Shown in pieces: positions 10,797 through 22,175 of a stretch of 64,000 nt of DNA. Source of the DNA: Triglochin maritima (Eukaryota > Streptophyta > Magnoliopsida > Alismatales > Juncaginaceae). Numbering within the stretch: position 1 is the first letter of the stretch; the number at the start of each line of letters is the position of its first letter. The stretch is from NCBI GenBank assembly GCA_963682175.1, contig OY821771.1, forward strand, positions 25,130,201 through 25,194,200, written 5' to 3'. Both the position numbers and the translations under genes were made by a program. The notes below the pieces were generated by a model. The model was not told the origin of the DNA. It saw only the letters and a list, made by a program, of their open reading frames with translations, and ran no database searches.

Positions 10797-13112
10797 GATT
10801 AGGCGTTCTTGCTTGTTTAGGTCATGCATCATATACTCGACTTAGGCATGTAGTTTGTCTTTTGTTTTAGATTTACTTTCAGTTGTTGAGCACTTATGTT
10901 AGGTACACATCTCCTACACTCATTCATGCATTTGGTATGGCCATGAATTAGTTAGTAGGAATTGCATTGTAATAAGTGTGACTTGAGCATTTGTTTGGAG
11001 AGTTGATTTCTAGATTAGGACTCCAAAACACTACTAAGGAGGGGTTGTACCATATAAGATAAGGTGGGGGATTTCATTGCCCTTTCCTTTGCCCCAAAAA
11101 TCACATTAAACATGAGCCTAACTTTAAAATCAAGTAGACATTGCCCCTAATGATCTCGTGCGCATTAGGAGAGTGATCCGGTCACGACCGTCATGGCCTT
11201 ATCGGTGTCGCTCACTTTGTCGATAGTAGGAGAGATGAGATCTCCGGATTTTGGCTCACTTGTTGGGTTTGTGGTCTTCGTTCTAGGGAGGTGAGACATA
11301 TTGAGGCAACGTGGCCTTGCAGTTAGGCATCGTCTAGTTGTAAGGACCTATAGAGACCTTAGGTTGTTTAAGTCTTGCTTGCTTGTGTATTGTACCAGTA
11401 CCTACCCGCCGTAGCATAAGGAATTCTTCACTTCTCTCCTGAGTCATTCCCTCTCATTTGTGTCCTCCCGTTTTCTCCTCTATGCGAATTATGCTTTAGT
11501 TCTAAAATAAAAGAAATTATTTTTTTCGTCTTACGCGTGTGGTTGTGCAATCTTTGTCCATGCATGTGTGGTCACGAGACATTGTGGGTCATTTGATGAG
11601 ATTCGACATCAATTTATCCTTGATTGTTGACCTTTCGAACGTATCCCCATCCCGTGTCCTACACAGTCCCGGGACCATGACCGATCATCAACCACACGTG
11701 GGCGACCTTGATTTTGGATTCACACCACCTTCTGCTCCAGGAGGTAAGGATCCACAATCTCATCACCTGGTTCCCCAGGCTCCCATCCCCTTCCGCGATC
11801 GATGTTATCTGAGTCGTACTGCCTTGCCTTTTTGCATCGTACTGCCCGAGCCAAATGGGAACCACTTTGAGATTAAGCCTCAATTTATCTCTATGCTCCC
11901 TCACTTCACTGGGAAGGGTGACCCCTATATCTTTCTCCGGGAATTTGAGGAGGTTTGTGTTATGTTCAAGTTGATTAGGTCATTCTTGCTTGTTTAGGTC
12001 ATTCAACACGTACTTGACTTAGGCACGTAGTTTGTCTTTTTTTAGCTTTACTATCAGTTATTGAGCACTGGTGTGTGGTACGCATCTGCTACACTCATTC
12101 AAGCATTTGGTTTGACCATGCATTAGTTAGTAGGAATCGCATTGCAACAAGTGTGAGTTGAGCGTTCGTTTGGAGAGTTGATTGCTAGATTAGGACTAAA
12201 AATGCTACTAAGGAGGGGTTGTCCCATATAAGATAAGGTGAGGGATTTCATCACCCTTTCCTTCGCCCCAAAAACAACACTAATCAAGAGCCTAATTTTA
12301 ATATCAAGTAGACATTGGCCCTAAGGATCTCGGACGCATTAGGAGAGTGATATGGTCGCGACCGTCATGGCCTGATCGGCGTCGCCCACTCTGTCAATAG
12401 TAGGAGAAACGAGATCTCCTGATCTTGGCTCACTTGCTGGGCTTTGTGGTCCTCTTCGTAGGGAGGTGATGCGTGTTGAGAGCGCATGACCTCGCAGTTA
12501 GGCGTGGTCTAGCTGTAAGGACCTATAGCGACCTTAGGTTGTTTGAGCAATGTATACTTGTGTGATTCTACCTGTACCCACCCGCCGTAGCATAAGGACT
12601 TCTTCCCTTCTCTCTTGAGTCATTATCTCTTCTGTGTCCTCCCGTCTTCTCCTCTACACAAATTATATTTTAGTTGTAAAAAAAACCAAAAAAAAGTTTT
12701 GGTTTCTGTGTGTTCACCTTTGTACATCCTTGTGTGGGCACGAGACGAGAGTGGCCGTTTGCCGAGGTGTGTCATCAATCCCGCCTCAGTAGTCGATTTC
12801 TCGACACCTTCATCTTCTCGAGTTGCACACGGTCCGGGTTCCAAGGCTTCTCAGTACCGCGAGGAGGAGCAGTTGCTAGACCCACCTATCCCACCTGTCT
12901 CACCCATTCCACCTGTTCTTGTTCCCGTTTCTTTGCGTGATCGATGCTACCTAAGCCATACTGCTCTACCTTCATGCATTGTATTGCCAGAGGCGAATGA
13001 GAACCACTTTGAGGTTAAGCCTCAATTTATATCCATGCTCCCTCACTTCACTGGGAAGGGTGAACCCTATATCTTTCTCAGGGAATTTGACGAGATTTGT
13101 GCTATGTTCAAG
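10797..13112 (+). repeat. Tandem duplication of leader plus gag start, period 1176 bp
   Basis: Unit 1 (10797-11972) and unit 2 (11973-13112) both run from GATTAGG...TTCTTGC through the leader to the gag phrase ending TATGTTCAAG. Unit 1 ends in gag and jumps straight back into leader sequence at 11973. The units have diverged by substitutions and small indels, so the duplication is not recent. The single-unit arrangement is seen in B (20600-21900, inverted). Confidence 0.85.
11539..11997 (+). pseudogene. Duplicated N-terminal piece of Athila-like gag (unit 1)
   Basis: The 152-residue frame contains RDRCYLSRTALPFCIVLPE, then PQFISMLPHFTGKGDPYIFL and REFEEVCVMFK. These match the Athila gag N-terminal region that is repeated downstream in unit 2. 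It runs into leader sequence and stops at 11997, so it would make only a capsid fragment. It exists because of the 1176-bp duplication. Confidence 0.75.
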
Positions 13113-14397
13113 CCGCAACAACTTAGCACAGAATCCATCCATCTTAGGCTTGTCCCCTTTGTACTGAAGGATGATGCCAAGAAGTGATTGTACAACAACC
13201 AGGAGAATGCCTTTGGGACTTGGGGATGAGTTTCAATATGCATTCCTCAAGAAGTACTTTCCAAATCATCGGACTCAAAAACTGAGGAATGAAATCAATT
13301 CGTTTTATCATTGTGAGACCAAATCATTCCATGCATACTTAGAAAGGTTCAAGGAGCTACTATCCTCATTCCCTCACCATGGCATCGAGTTGTGGCGCCT
13401 TTGTCAGATTGTTTACGAGGGTCTTCACATCCCATCCCGAACGCTCCTTGAGTCCATGTGTCAAGGAGAGTTCTTAGGAATGGATGAAAGGGAGGTATGG
13501 GCTTTCCTAGAAGACATCGCTGAGAAAACTATGCAGTGGGAGAGTGTGAGGGAAGCACCAGCATTATCTAGCATAGGAGCAAGGATCGCAAATGCAAACT
13601 CGACTAGATCGGGTGCCGCATTTGCTGTCGATACCACTAACGGCACCGAGGCACGCATGGCGGCCTTAATGCACCGTATGGATTCAATTGAGCTCCAAAA
13701 CCAACAAGGTGTGTCTCACGTGTCTGCATCTTGTCTAGTTCCCTATCATTCATGTGGTAGGATAGGTCATGTAGGAGGCGAGTGTGCGTCCATTCCTCCT
13801 GAGATGGAACATGTTAATGTCATCTTTGATAGAGCCAGGAATGACCCATACTCATCATCATATAATCCCGGATGGAAGAACCACCCCAATTTTTCATGGA
13901 ACCAAGATAATGCCCCAGGTTGTCCTTGAAACTTCTCTCGACCATCTAACCAACCACACCAGCCTCCTATGCATGCACCATCTTATCAGCCACCCCAAGC
14001 TCAAATCACCAATCAATCGGGTTTCCCAAATTCCAACAATATGTAAACCTGATTTAATTCACTTGAGACCTTGACTAGTTGACTCGAGAACTCAATAAAA
14101 GACTTTACGTCATCCACAAGTCAAGTTCTCACTTCAAATTAGCAGACCATCAAATCTCTAGAGCTTCAGATGGGCCAATTGGCTTAGTCTGTACAGGAGA
14201 GAGAGAGGGACTCTGCCAAGCCAGCCTGAGGATAACCCCTGCATGTACCAGCAACAACACATGCAAAATGAGAGTTTGGTACCTCGGGTGCGGCAAGTAA
14301 ACCATGTGGAGGAACATGTTCACCGTGTCAATGCCATTGTAACCTTAAGGAATGGAAAGCAGGTTGACAATCACATTTCCTTGCCACCACCACCATC
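12615..14397 (+). pseudogene. gag: Athila-like gag of element A, several breaks
   Basis: The capsid runs from RDRCYLSHTALPSCIVLPE through DEFQYAFLKKYFPNHRTQKL, FKELLSSFPHHGIELW and the zinc-knuckle region near 13750. The next phrase, NDPYSSSYNPGWKNHPNFSW, is a hallmark of Athila gag. Breaks seen are a TGA at 13184 where element B has TGG, a one-base gain near 13225, a TGA near 13927 and more stops to 14300. In the knuckle, the position expected for the first Cys is Tyr (YHSCGRIGHVGGEC). A predicted gag would bind element RNA in particles; this copy cannot supply it. Confidence 0.85.
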
Positions 14398-15339
14398 GTG
14401 CAACCCCTCAGTGGGAATGATGGTGAAGAAGAGGGTGAGGGTGAGGGTAATACACCAACGCCTCATGCTCAGGCACCGCAGAAAACCTACCTACCAAAAG
14501 CTCCCTATCCTAGTAGGCTAACCAAAAAGCAGAGTGACACAATGGATAAGGTATTAGCGATCTTTAAGCAAGCGAAGGTTAACATCCACTTGTTGGATGT
14601 CATCCAACAAATACCTCAATATGCCAAAGTGTGGAAAGATCTATGCTCAACCAAGAGGAAGACCAATATTCCTATGAAAGCATTCTTAGCTGCAAGTGTA
14701 AGCTTACTTTTGTCCAATCCCACATACACAAAGTACAAGGACCATGGATGTCCTATTATTCAGTGTACGATAGGGGACACTAGCATGAGTAATGTATTGT
14801 TTGATTTAGGATCAGCGGTCAACCTCCTCCCATTTTCTGTTTATCAACAGTTGAACTTGGGAGAATTGAAACCAACTAAGATCACCCTCCAATGGGTGGA
14901 TACATCTATTCGTGTCCCAAAGTGGATTATTGAGTATGCGCTCATCAAAGTTGGAGATTTTATATTTCCAGTTGATTTTGCCGTCCTTGATACCAACGTT
15001 GTTGCGAACACCCACCCTCAACTACATTTGATTTTGGGTAGACCATTTCTGGCAACCTCTAATGCCTTAATTAATTTTAGAAATGGTCTCATGAAGTTCT
15101 CATTCGGTAACATGAGTGCCGAGTTTCATGTGTTCAACTCTAGTAGGCAACAAGAACCCTTGGACCAACCTTTAAATCTCAACCTCATCCACCAATTAGA
15201 GAAAGCACCACAAAATCAACAAACACCCCTAACACCAATGCAACCCGTTGCGAATGTTTGTTTCCCTAGCGAAAACTCATTGCATGTCTTTGCAATGCAA
15301 CAAATTGAGATGGCATCAAACATGAATGTACAAAGGTAG
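14398..15339 (+). CDS. Athila-like gag tail and aspartic protease
   Basis: A 313-residue open frame. Residues 30-60 hold the linker PQKTYLPKAPYPSRLTKKQ and the helix DKVLAIFKQAKVNIHLLDV before the protease fold. The active site is DLGSAVNLLPFSVY, with Leu after the catalytic Asp as is usual for Athila proteases. The flap/core phrase LHLILGRPFLATSNALINF follows. It would process Gag. The ATG at 14398 is an internal Met of a longer gag-protease frame. A TAG at 15337-15339 is followed in the same frame by the RT relic. It is the longest intact frame of element A, but no function is shown. Confidence 0.8.
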   Translation: MQPLSGNDGEEEGEGEGNTPTPHAQAPQKTYLPKAPYPSRLTKKQSDTMDKVLAIFKQAKVNIHLLDVIQQIPQYAKVWKDLCSTKRKTNIPMKAFLAASVSLLLSNPTYTKYKDHGCPIIQCTIGDTSMSNVLFDLGSAVNLLPFSVYQQLNLGELKPTKITLQWVDTSIRVPKWIIEYALIKVGDFIFPVDFAVLDTNVVANTHPQLHLILGRPFLATSNALINFRNGLMKFSFGNMSAEFHVFNSSRQQEPLDQPLNLNLIHQLEKAPQNQQTPLTPMQPVANVCFPSENSLHVFAMQQIEMASNMNVQR

Positions 15340-15840
15340 TGTTTGTTAGATGGTTCAGTTGAGACTATTAGTGAGGGTGACACACATCAACATACGCCCA
15401 TACAAAAAGGTGCCTCTACCCCATGTCCCACGGCCGTCGAGCCTTTTGTGCTTCATCTTGACTCCAACATGGACCCACCTCCGAGTGAGCTTATGATTGA
15501 TAATATAAAGGAACTTGGGTGGTCCTTGTTGGATGACTTGGGGAAAATCCCCATTCAAAGTGAAACTAGTGTGTCACATCCTTCGAATGAGCCTATGGAA
15601 CTCATTTCTATGCACCAGCCTACAGGTTGGAGGGTTTTGTTTGATGGGCAACTAAACCCTAATCAGGCAACAGAACTCCACTCATTCATGTTGCCGATAC
15701 GCAACCAATATCATGAGGGGTTCGAGCCTTTCAGCTTTGACCTTTCACTTGGCATGATACCTCAGAGTACCAATGAAGCAGGCCCATCTTGGCAAATCTC
15801 TTGTCCGCAGGACTCATTGTTCTCATTTGATATTCCTTGA
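15340..15840 (+). pseudogene. Reverse-transcriptase edge relic after the protease (element A)
   Basis: This frame continues the protease frame after one TAG. It has no ATG near its start, and an open-frame call would have to begin at TTG 15343. Two short stretches recall the linker and first finger of Athila RT: DPPPSELMIDNIKELGWSLL (with DDLGKIP) and HQPTGWRVLFD. The RT palm, YxDD motif, RNase H and integrase are absent; the frame ends at 15840 with non-coding DNA after it. Element C has the equivalent frame at 46395-47012. I infer an internal pol deletion in a common ancestor. Confidence 0.65.
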
Positions 15841-17429
15841 TCAAATGATTATGAGAATATCTTTGTTCATGTATTTATCTTGTTTAGAAAAAAAACAAAG
15901 AAAAAGAAAAAAAAGCAATAAAAGATTCCACAAGTGAGCATTGGTTGTTGTGGCCCCAACCCTTGAGTATTTGGGCCCCATTTGTTTGTCGTACTTGTGT
16001 CCCTTCTTTAGTATTTCACAGTTTTTTGGGAATTCAGGGTTATGTCCATCAACATGACCATTAAACTTCCATTTGTACTTCACGTTGGTGAGATCTTTTC
16101 TTTCTCATGCATAAATCCATGTAGTATCATACTCACATTCATTGAGCACAATGCATAAAGTAAGTGTGTGTGTGGGGGGGTGCTTTACGTTTGTATATAT
16201 GTGGAGTCAAGTATTTTTCATTTTAGTTTTCCTTTTTTTGTATTTTTAGGATCATGATAGTGTGCCGCATTTAATATTGATATATCTACTTGCCATGATC
16301 CTTGGGTGACTTGTCTTCTCTTGCTTGCCTAGTGCTTTAAAATTTTCACATTTCTTTCAAAATCTTCATGTGTTTTGAGGGTTTTGCATGTGTTTAGCAT
16401 GTCCAAAACCATTGAAAGATAAAGTAAAAAGAAAGCTCCCAAAATTGTCTTGAACACGATGCATTAGGATACCTAGTATACCGACTTTAGTTCTCATGGA
16501 GTCGCAAGGATGCACCCCGGTCTTCCCTTGGGGGGCGAGTAATCATAGGGCTTCAGTACTCAAACAATTAAAGAAGTCTACCTTGAACCTAGTGAGTCAA
16601 TAATTTGTGTTTGTTAATATAAGGAAGTTTGTTGTAGTCAAGGACTCTGTAAATCTTATTGTGAGACATTAAGTGTAGGGGTTTTGGTTCCCATCTAGAT
16701 AAATAAATAAACAAGTGGTGTTCTCTCTTCTCGCATGGCTCCTACCACTCGGGAAAGTAGGTTTGAGGGGACTTTGTGCCTGGTGCTTTCGAGTCATCTG
16801 ACTTGGGATGCACCGACCGAACTCCTGTTACACGGGTGGTAGGGATTGCCATATGTGGAGATGTGGGGAAAGGTGTACGTGATAGTGTAAGTCCTCATAG
16901 GCAATGATACACGAAACCTGACCCTTGGAGAATTACACACCAACTTGTAAAAAAACAAAATAAAAAAAAGAAACAAAAGAAACAAAAAGAAAAAAAGGTA
17001 ATGCAAATAAGAACCTTAATGGACTTTACACTTTGTATGACTTGAGGATGTTGAGCATGTCCATGTCTTTCACTTATGTCCTTAATTAACTGTCACGAAT
17101 GGTTCATTAGGCTAGGTGTGTGGACTAGTATCTATATAGAGTCAGCTCGTACGATTACCGTGTCCAATGATCGGCAAAAATGAGTCCATCGAGTCGAGTT
17201 TCTAGATTGAATAATGCATCAATATTCGGATTTTGTGGGTTTATTTGCTGAAACCCCCAGGAGACAATACTCCTCCTCCTTGGCGACAAGGACGTTTAAC
17301 GGCTTGTTGCACATGCTAAGTGCATCTGTGATTCCTACGGAAGTGAGTTAGGATTTCTTTGTTTTTCATATGCTTTTTCCTTTCTTTCATTTTTGTCCTT
17401 TCTTTGTTTTGCTCTGGACTAGCAAAAGT
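15841..17429 (+). other. Long 3' untranslated region of element A
   Basis: About 1.6 kb with no coding signal, colinear with 47013-48590 of element C (shared blocks: TGTTGTGG..CCAACCCTTG, ACTTCACGTTGGTGAGATC, CTTGCCTAGTGC, GAAAGCTCCCAAAATTGTC, CCGGTCTTCCCTTGGGG). It contains A-rich runs near 15889 and 16950. Its conservation between elements suggests a role in cis, for example packaging or 3' processing, but that is inference. Confidence 0.7.
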
Positions 17430-17445
17430 TAGGTGTGGGGGTATT
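17430..17445 (+). other. Polypurine tract of element A
   Basis: AGGTGTGGGGGTATT directly precedes the LTR start. The same sequence precedes the C 3' LTR at 48590-48604. Confidence 0.75.
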
Positions 17446-19040
17446 TGATTGATATCATTTCATGCATTAATTTATATCTTATATCTTTTATTTTTAGCCT
17501 AAACAATGCTACGTAACGAGTTGTATGTTTAAGTTTCAGGAATAAAAAGGTTTGAGGAGAAGAGACTAAAAAACGACTTAAAAGCAAGAAAAAAGACAGT
17601 TGCAAGACTCATGAACCGTGTAAGAGAAGCACCCGGATCTAAAACCAAAAGGACTAATGAGGAAATGAAGAAGCTCCACACCATTATGAGGAGTATTTTC
17701 CCAATTAGATCCGCTCCCAAACATCAACAACCCAATCGGGTTCATAACAGTTCAAGAAATCAAGACAAAAACCAAACACCAAAATTCAGACTCCATCCAA
17801 TCTTCTGGACCACCAATTGGCTGTCCCAGACCGTCAATTGGCTGTCCAAATTGGTCCAATGGTTTTATGGTTGAGTCGGGTCATATATTATGTTGTTTTA
17901 TGTCCATTTATAGTATGCGTTTAGTCCTATACCGGGGGATTGTCCCCAGTTACCTTTTTTCATGCCTATAAATAGAACTCTTCCTCTTCTTTTGTATTTA
18001 CTCATTGCTTGGTGGCATTCTCTCTACTTGGAGTAAAAGCCTTGAAGGCAAAACTCAAGGTGGAGAAGAATGCTACTAGTAATGTGAGTCATTTAATAAA
18101 ATAATTTTTCATTGTTTTGTTCTCATGTTGTCTTTTTGTATGCATGCTTAGCTTAGTCTTGTTTCTTTGATCTTAGGCTAAATTAGTTAGAATGTCTCCT
18201 TTCTTCTTTGGTTTAATTGCTAGCATAATGTGTAGTGAGTAGATCCATCCCCTTTGGGGGGTGGAGATGATGTTGTGATATATTGTGATGTTTGGATGTT
18301 TGATGAATTTTTGATTGTGTAGACTTGCATGTTTTGTATGTTCATTGGGGGTATTTTAATCATCTACATGTTGGGTGATTTTTATGGGTTTTGCCATAAG
18401 ATTTAGACACTTCCCATGCTTAGTTTTCTCATGTTTATCGACTGAAATTTCCTGTTGAATATGCTACATGTTGGCTATGTGTTTGTATTTGTGTTAGCTT
18501 GCTTTAATGATTGAAGAAACTTTGTTTTGATGGGTTTTCCCATAACATCTAGACACCTCCCATGCTTACCTTTGCTCTTGACATGAGTTTATGGTTTTGA
18601 TGAGTCTTGTCATATCTTTAGACACTTCTCATGCTGAGCCTAATCTTAGGTTAATCAAGTAGTAATTGCCGATACGTTGTGTGAATGGATTGATAAGTTT
18701 TGACACATCTTTAGCCACTTCCTATGCATGAAGGCACACACGACACACATAAATACATTCTTACATGCATCATTCATCACTTATTTCACTTCATATGTGC
18801 ACACACTCCACCCCTTAGAGGTTTCTCTTCATGATTCTCAATATTTCGTTGCTTTCTGTCGTATTTCTTACTTACTAGTTTAGTGTAGTTTAGTTTTAGC
18901 ATAATCACATATTTTCTCCCTTTATTCGCCACTTGATTTCTGACAAACGAGAGACTACTCACCTCCCTGCGGATGGACCCATACTTTCCACTGCTTCATC
19001 GTGGTCGTGCACCTGTGGAAATTAATAAAACAATTAAACA
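17446..19040 (+). repeat. 3' LTR of element A
   Basis: 1595 bp from TGATTGATATCATTTCATGC to ATTAAACA. It carries the dyad-word pair (CAATTGG cores at about 17815 and 17835), TATAAATAG at 17967 and a GTGAGT at 18084 in U5. The flanking sequence at 19041 is element B protease in minus orientation, so the right boundary is exact. Confidence 0.9.
17967..17975 (+). promoter_or_regulatory. TATA box in element A 3' LTR
   Basis: GCCTATAAATAGAACTCTTC is conserved in every complete LTR of this family. It follows a conserved CGGGGGATTGTCCC box. Confidence 0.6.
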
Positions 19041-21130
19041 ATACACTAAATAGTAGGACAACCATGGTCTTTGTACTTTGGGTATGTGGGATTAGACAAA
19101 AGTGAGCTCACACTCGCAGCTAAGAATGCTTTCTTAGGAACATTTGTCTTCCTCTTTATTGTGCAGAGATCCTTCAACACTTTGGCATATTAAGGTATTT
19201 GTTGGATGACATCCAACAAGTGGATGTTAACCTTCACTTGTCTGAAAACCTCTAATATCTTGTCCATTGTGTCACTCTGCTTTTTGGTTAACCTACTAGG
19301 ATATGGAGCTTTTAGCAGGTAGGTTTTCTACGGTGCCTCAGAAGGAGTCCTTGGTGTATTACCCTCACCCTCAGCCTCTTTCTCACCATCATCCCCACCG
19401 AGGGGCTGCACAAGTGGTGGTGGCAAGGAAATGTGATTGTCAACCTGATTTCCATTTCTTAAAGTTACAATAGCATTAACATGGTGAATAGGTTCCTCTA
19501 CATGGTTTACTTGCCACCCCGAGGTACCGAAGTCTCATTTTGCAAGTGTGGTTGTTGGTACAGAGGGGATTAGCCTCAAGCTGGCTAGGCAGAGTCCCTC
19601 GCTCTCTCTCATGTACAGACTGGGTCAATTGATCTATCTGAAGCTCAAGTGATTTGATGGTCTGCTGAGTTGAAGTGAGAAATTGGCTTGTGGATGACAT
19701 AAAAAAATTCATTGAATTCTCAAGTCCACGAGTCAAGTTCTCAAGTGAATTAAATCGGGTTTCCATGTTAGAATTTGGGAAACCCGGTGGGTTGGTGATC
19801 TGGAATTGGCTGGCTGAAAAGACTGTGAATGCGTGGGAGTTTAGGGTGGTCTAGAGAAGTTTGAAGGACCACACTGGACATTGATTTGGTTCCATGAAAA
19901 TTTAGGGTGGTTCCTCCATCCGGGATTATATGATGATGAGTATGGGTCATTCTTGGATTTATCATAGATGGCATTGACATGGTCCATCTCAGGAGGAATG
20001 AATGCACACTCGGGTCCTACATTACCTATCCTAACAGATGAATAACAATGAACTGGACCAGATGCAGACACCTGAGACACACCTTGTTGGTTTTGGAGCA
20101 CAACCGAATCCATACGGCATATTAAGGCCGCCATGCGTGCCTCGGTGACCGTAGTGGTATTGACAGCAAATGCGACACTCGATTTAGTCGAGTTTGCATT
20201 TGCGATCCCCACTCCTATGCTAGATGATGGTGGTGGTTCCCTCACACTTTCCAACTACATGGTTTTCTCAGCGAGGTCTTCTAGGAAAGCCTATGCCTCC
20301 TTTCATCATTTCTTAAGAACCCTCCTTGACACATGGACTCAAGGAGCGTTCGGGATGGAATGTGAAGACCCTCGTAGACAATCTGACAAAGGCACCACAA
20401 CTCGATGCCATGGTGAGGGAATGTGGATAGTAGCTCCTTGAACCTCTGTAACTATGGGTGGAATGATTCAGTTTATGTTGATAAAACGAATTGATTTCGT
20501 TCCTCAGTTTTTGAGTCCGTTGATTTGGAAAGTACTTCTTGAGGAATGCAGATTAAAATTCATCCCAAGTACTAAAGGCATTCGCCTGATTGCTGTATAA
20601 CCACTTCTTGGCATCATCCTTTAGTGCAAAGGGGACAAGCCTAAGATGGATAGAGTATGTGCTAAGTTGTTGCAGCTTGAACATAACACAGACCTTCTCA
20701 AATTCCCTGAGAAAGATCTAGGGGTCACCCTTCCCGGTGAAATGAGGGAGCATGAAGATAAACTCAGGTTTAACCTCAAAGTGGTTCTCATTCGCCTCTG
20801 GCAAGACGATGCAAGAAGGTAGAGTAGTAAAACTCGGGTAGCATCGATCGCGGAGGGGAATAGGAACCTGGGGAACCAATTGATGAGGTTGTGGCCCCCA
20901 CCTTATGGATCAGAGGGTGGTGGAGGTCCAAATCCTTAGTCGTCCTCGTGTGGTCCACAACTCGTCATGGTCCCAGGACTGTGTATGACACAGGATGGGG
21001 ATGTGTTCGTAAAGTCGACAAACGAAGACAAATTGATGTCGTATCTCATTAAACGACCCGGAACATGTCGTGACCACACTGGCATGCACAAAGATGCGCA
21101 CCCACACGAGTCAGACGAAAAATAAAGAAA
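19041..21130 (-). pseudogene. gag: Athila-like gag and start of protease of element B
   Basis: Minus-strand homologue of 11540-14790 of element A without the tandem duplication. Recognisable parts are the KKWLYSNQANAFSTWDEF region (20620-20540), a coiled stretch METRFNSLENLTRGLENSMN (19766), and YDKSKNDPYSSSYNPGWRNH followed by PKFSW (about 19880-19960). The zinc knuckle is degraded (one Cys and the His are replaced). Several stops and shifts are present; one TAA follows the DEF phrase near 20553. Protease is cut before its active site. Confidence 0.8.
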
Positions 21131-22140
21131 ACTTCTTCTTTTTTCTTTTTTTGAAGAACTAAAGCAGAATGTGCGTAGGGGAGAAGATGGGAAGACACAA
21201 CAGATTAGAGGGGATAACTCAGGAGAGAAAGGAAGAAGTCTTTATGCTACGGCCGGCAGGTACTCGTAGAAGCACACAAGCAAGCAAGGGTCAAACAACC
21301 TAAGGTCGCTACAGGTCCTTACAGCTAGATGATGCCTAACTGCAAGGTCACGCGACCTCAACACGCTTCACCTCCCTACGACGAAGACCACAAAGCCCAT
21401 CAGGTGAGACAAGATCTGGAGATTTCGTCTCTCCTACTACCGACAAAGTAGGCGACACCGATCAGGCCGTGACGGTCGTGACCGGATCACTCTCCTAATG
21501 CGCCCGAGATCCTTAGGGGCCAATGTCTACTTGATTTTAAAGTTAGGCTCTTGATTAGTGTGATTTTTAGGGCCAAGGAAAGGGTGATGAAATCCCTACC
21601 TTATCTTATATGGGACAACCCCTCCTTAGTAGTGTTTTGGACTCTTAATCTAGAAAGCAACTCTCCAAACAAATGCTCACTTCACACTTGTTGCAATGCA
21701 ATTGATACTAACTAATGCATGATCATACACATTGCATGAATGATAGTAAGAAATGCGTACCTCACGCCAACGCTCAACAATTGAAAGTAAAGCTAAAATA
21801 AAAGACAATCTACGTGCCTAAGTCGAGTACATGACGCATGACCTAAGAAAGCAAGAATGCCTAATCTTTAGTGTTGGGTTTTAGTGCCCACATTGATTAA
21901 AAGGGAATTGATTATTGATCTCGGGACAATCTACAGGTCAAAACATGCCAAATTGAGCCCCAGACCTACATATCATATGTGAAAAGAAGCCAAAGAAAGG
22001 AGGAAGAAATTGGACCTCACCGACCCCTGATTGGCGGTCTAAGTAGCTCTGCCTTCTTCCAAATTTCTCCTGTGATTTGAGCCTTAAAGTCTCCAGAAGA
22101 AAATAAAATAACAAAACAAAAATTAAACTAGAATCTACTC
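21131..22140 (-). other. Leader of element B
   Basis: Minus-strand leader colinear with 10480-11540 of element A, including the CGACCGTCATGGCCTGATCGG-type block (about 21455), CGCCGTAGCATAA (about 21240) and one dyad word GCCAATCAGGGGTC (22022-22042). No coding sequence is expected here and none is seen. Confidence 0.75.
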
Positions 22141-22144
22141 ACCT

Positions 22145-22175
22145 CCCCCCCCCCCCCACAATGGTGGCAAAAACT
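22145..22175 (-). other. Degenerate primer site with a 13-base poly-C run (element B)
   Basis: The position of the tRNA-Asp-type primer site is kept (GCCACCATTGT on the minus strand, next to the LTR end). The distal part has become a run of 13 C on the plus strand (22145-22157). Such a site could hardly prime. Confidence 0.7.

Larger units (their letters stand above)
10168..19040 (+). mobile_element. Non-autonomous Athila-like element A
   Basis: Order: 5' LTR remnant, tRNA-Asp-type primer site, leader, gag, protease, RT-edge relic, long 3' UTR, polypurine tract and complete 3' LTR. No integrase, RNase H or RT active site is present between protease and the 3' LTR. The element is inserted in element B: the B protease sequence stops exactly where the A 3' LTR ends (19040/19041). 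Gag carries several stops. A 1.18-kb tandem duplication covers leader and gag start. Confidence 0.85.
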
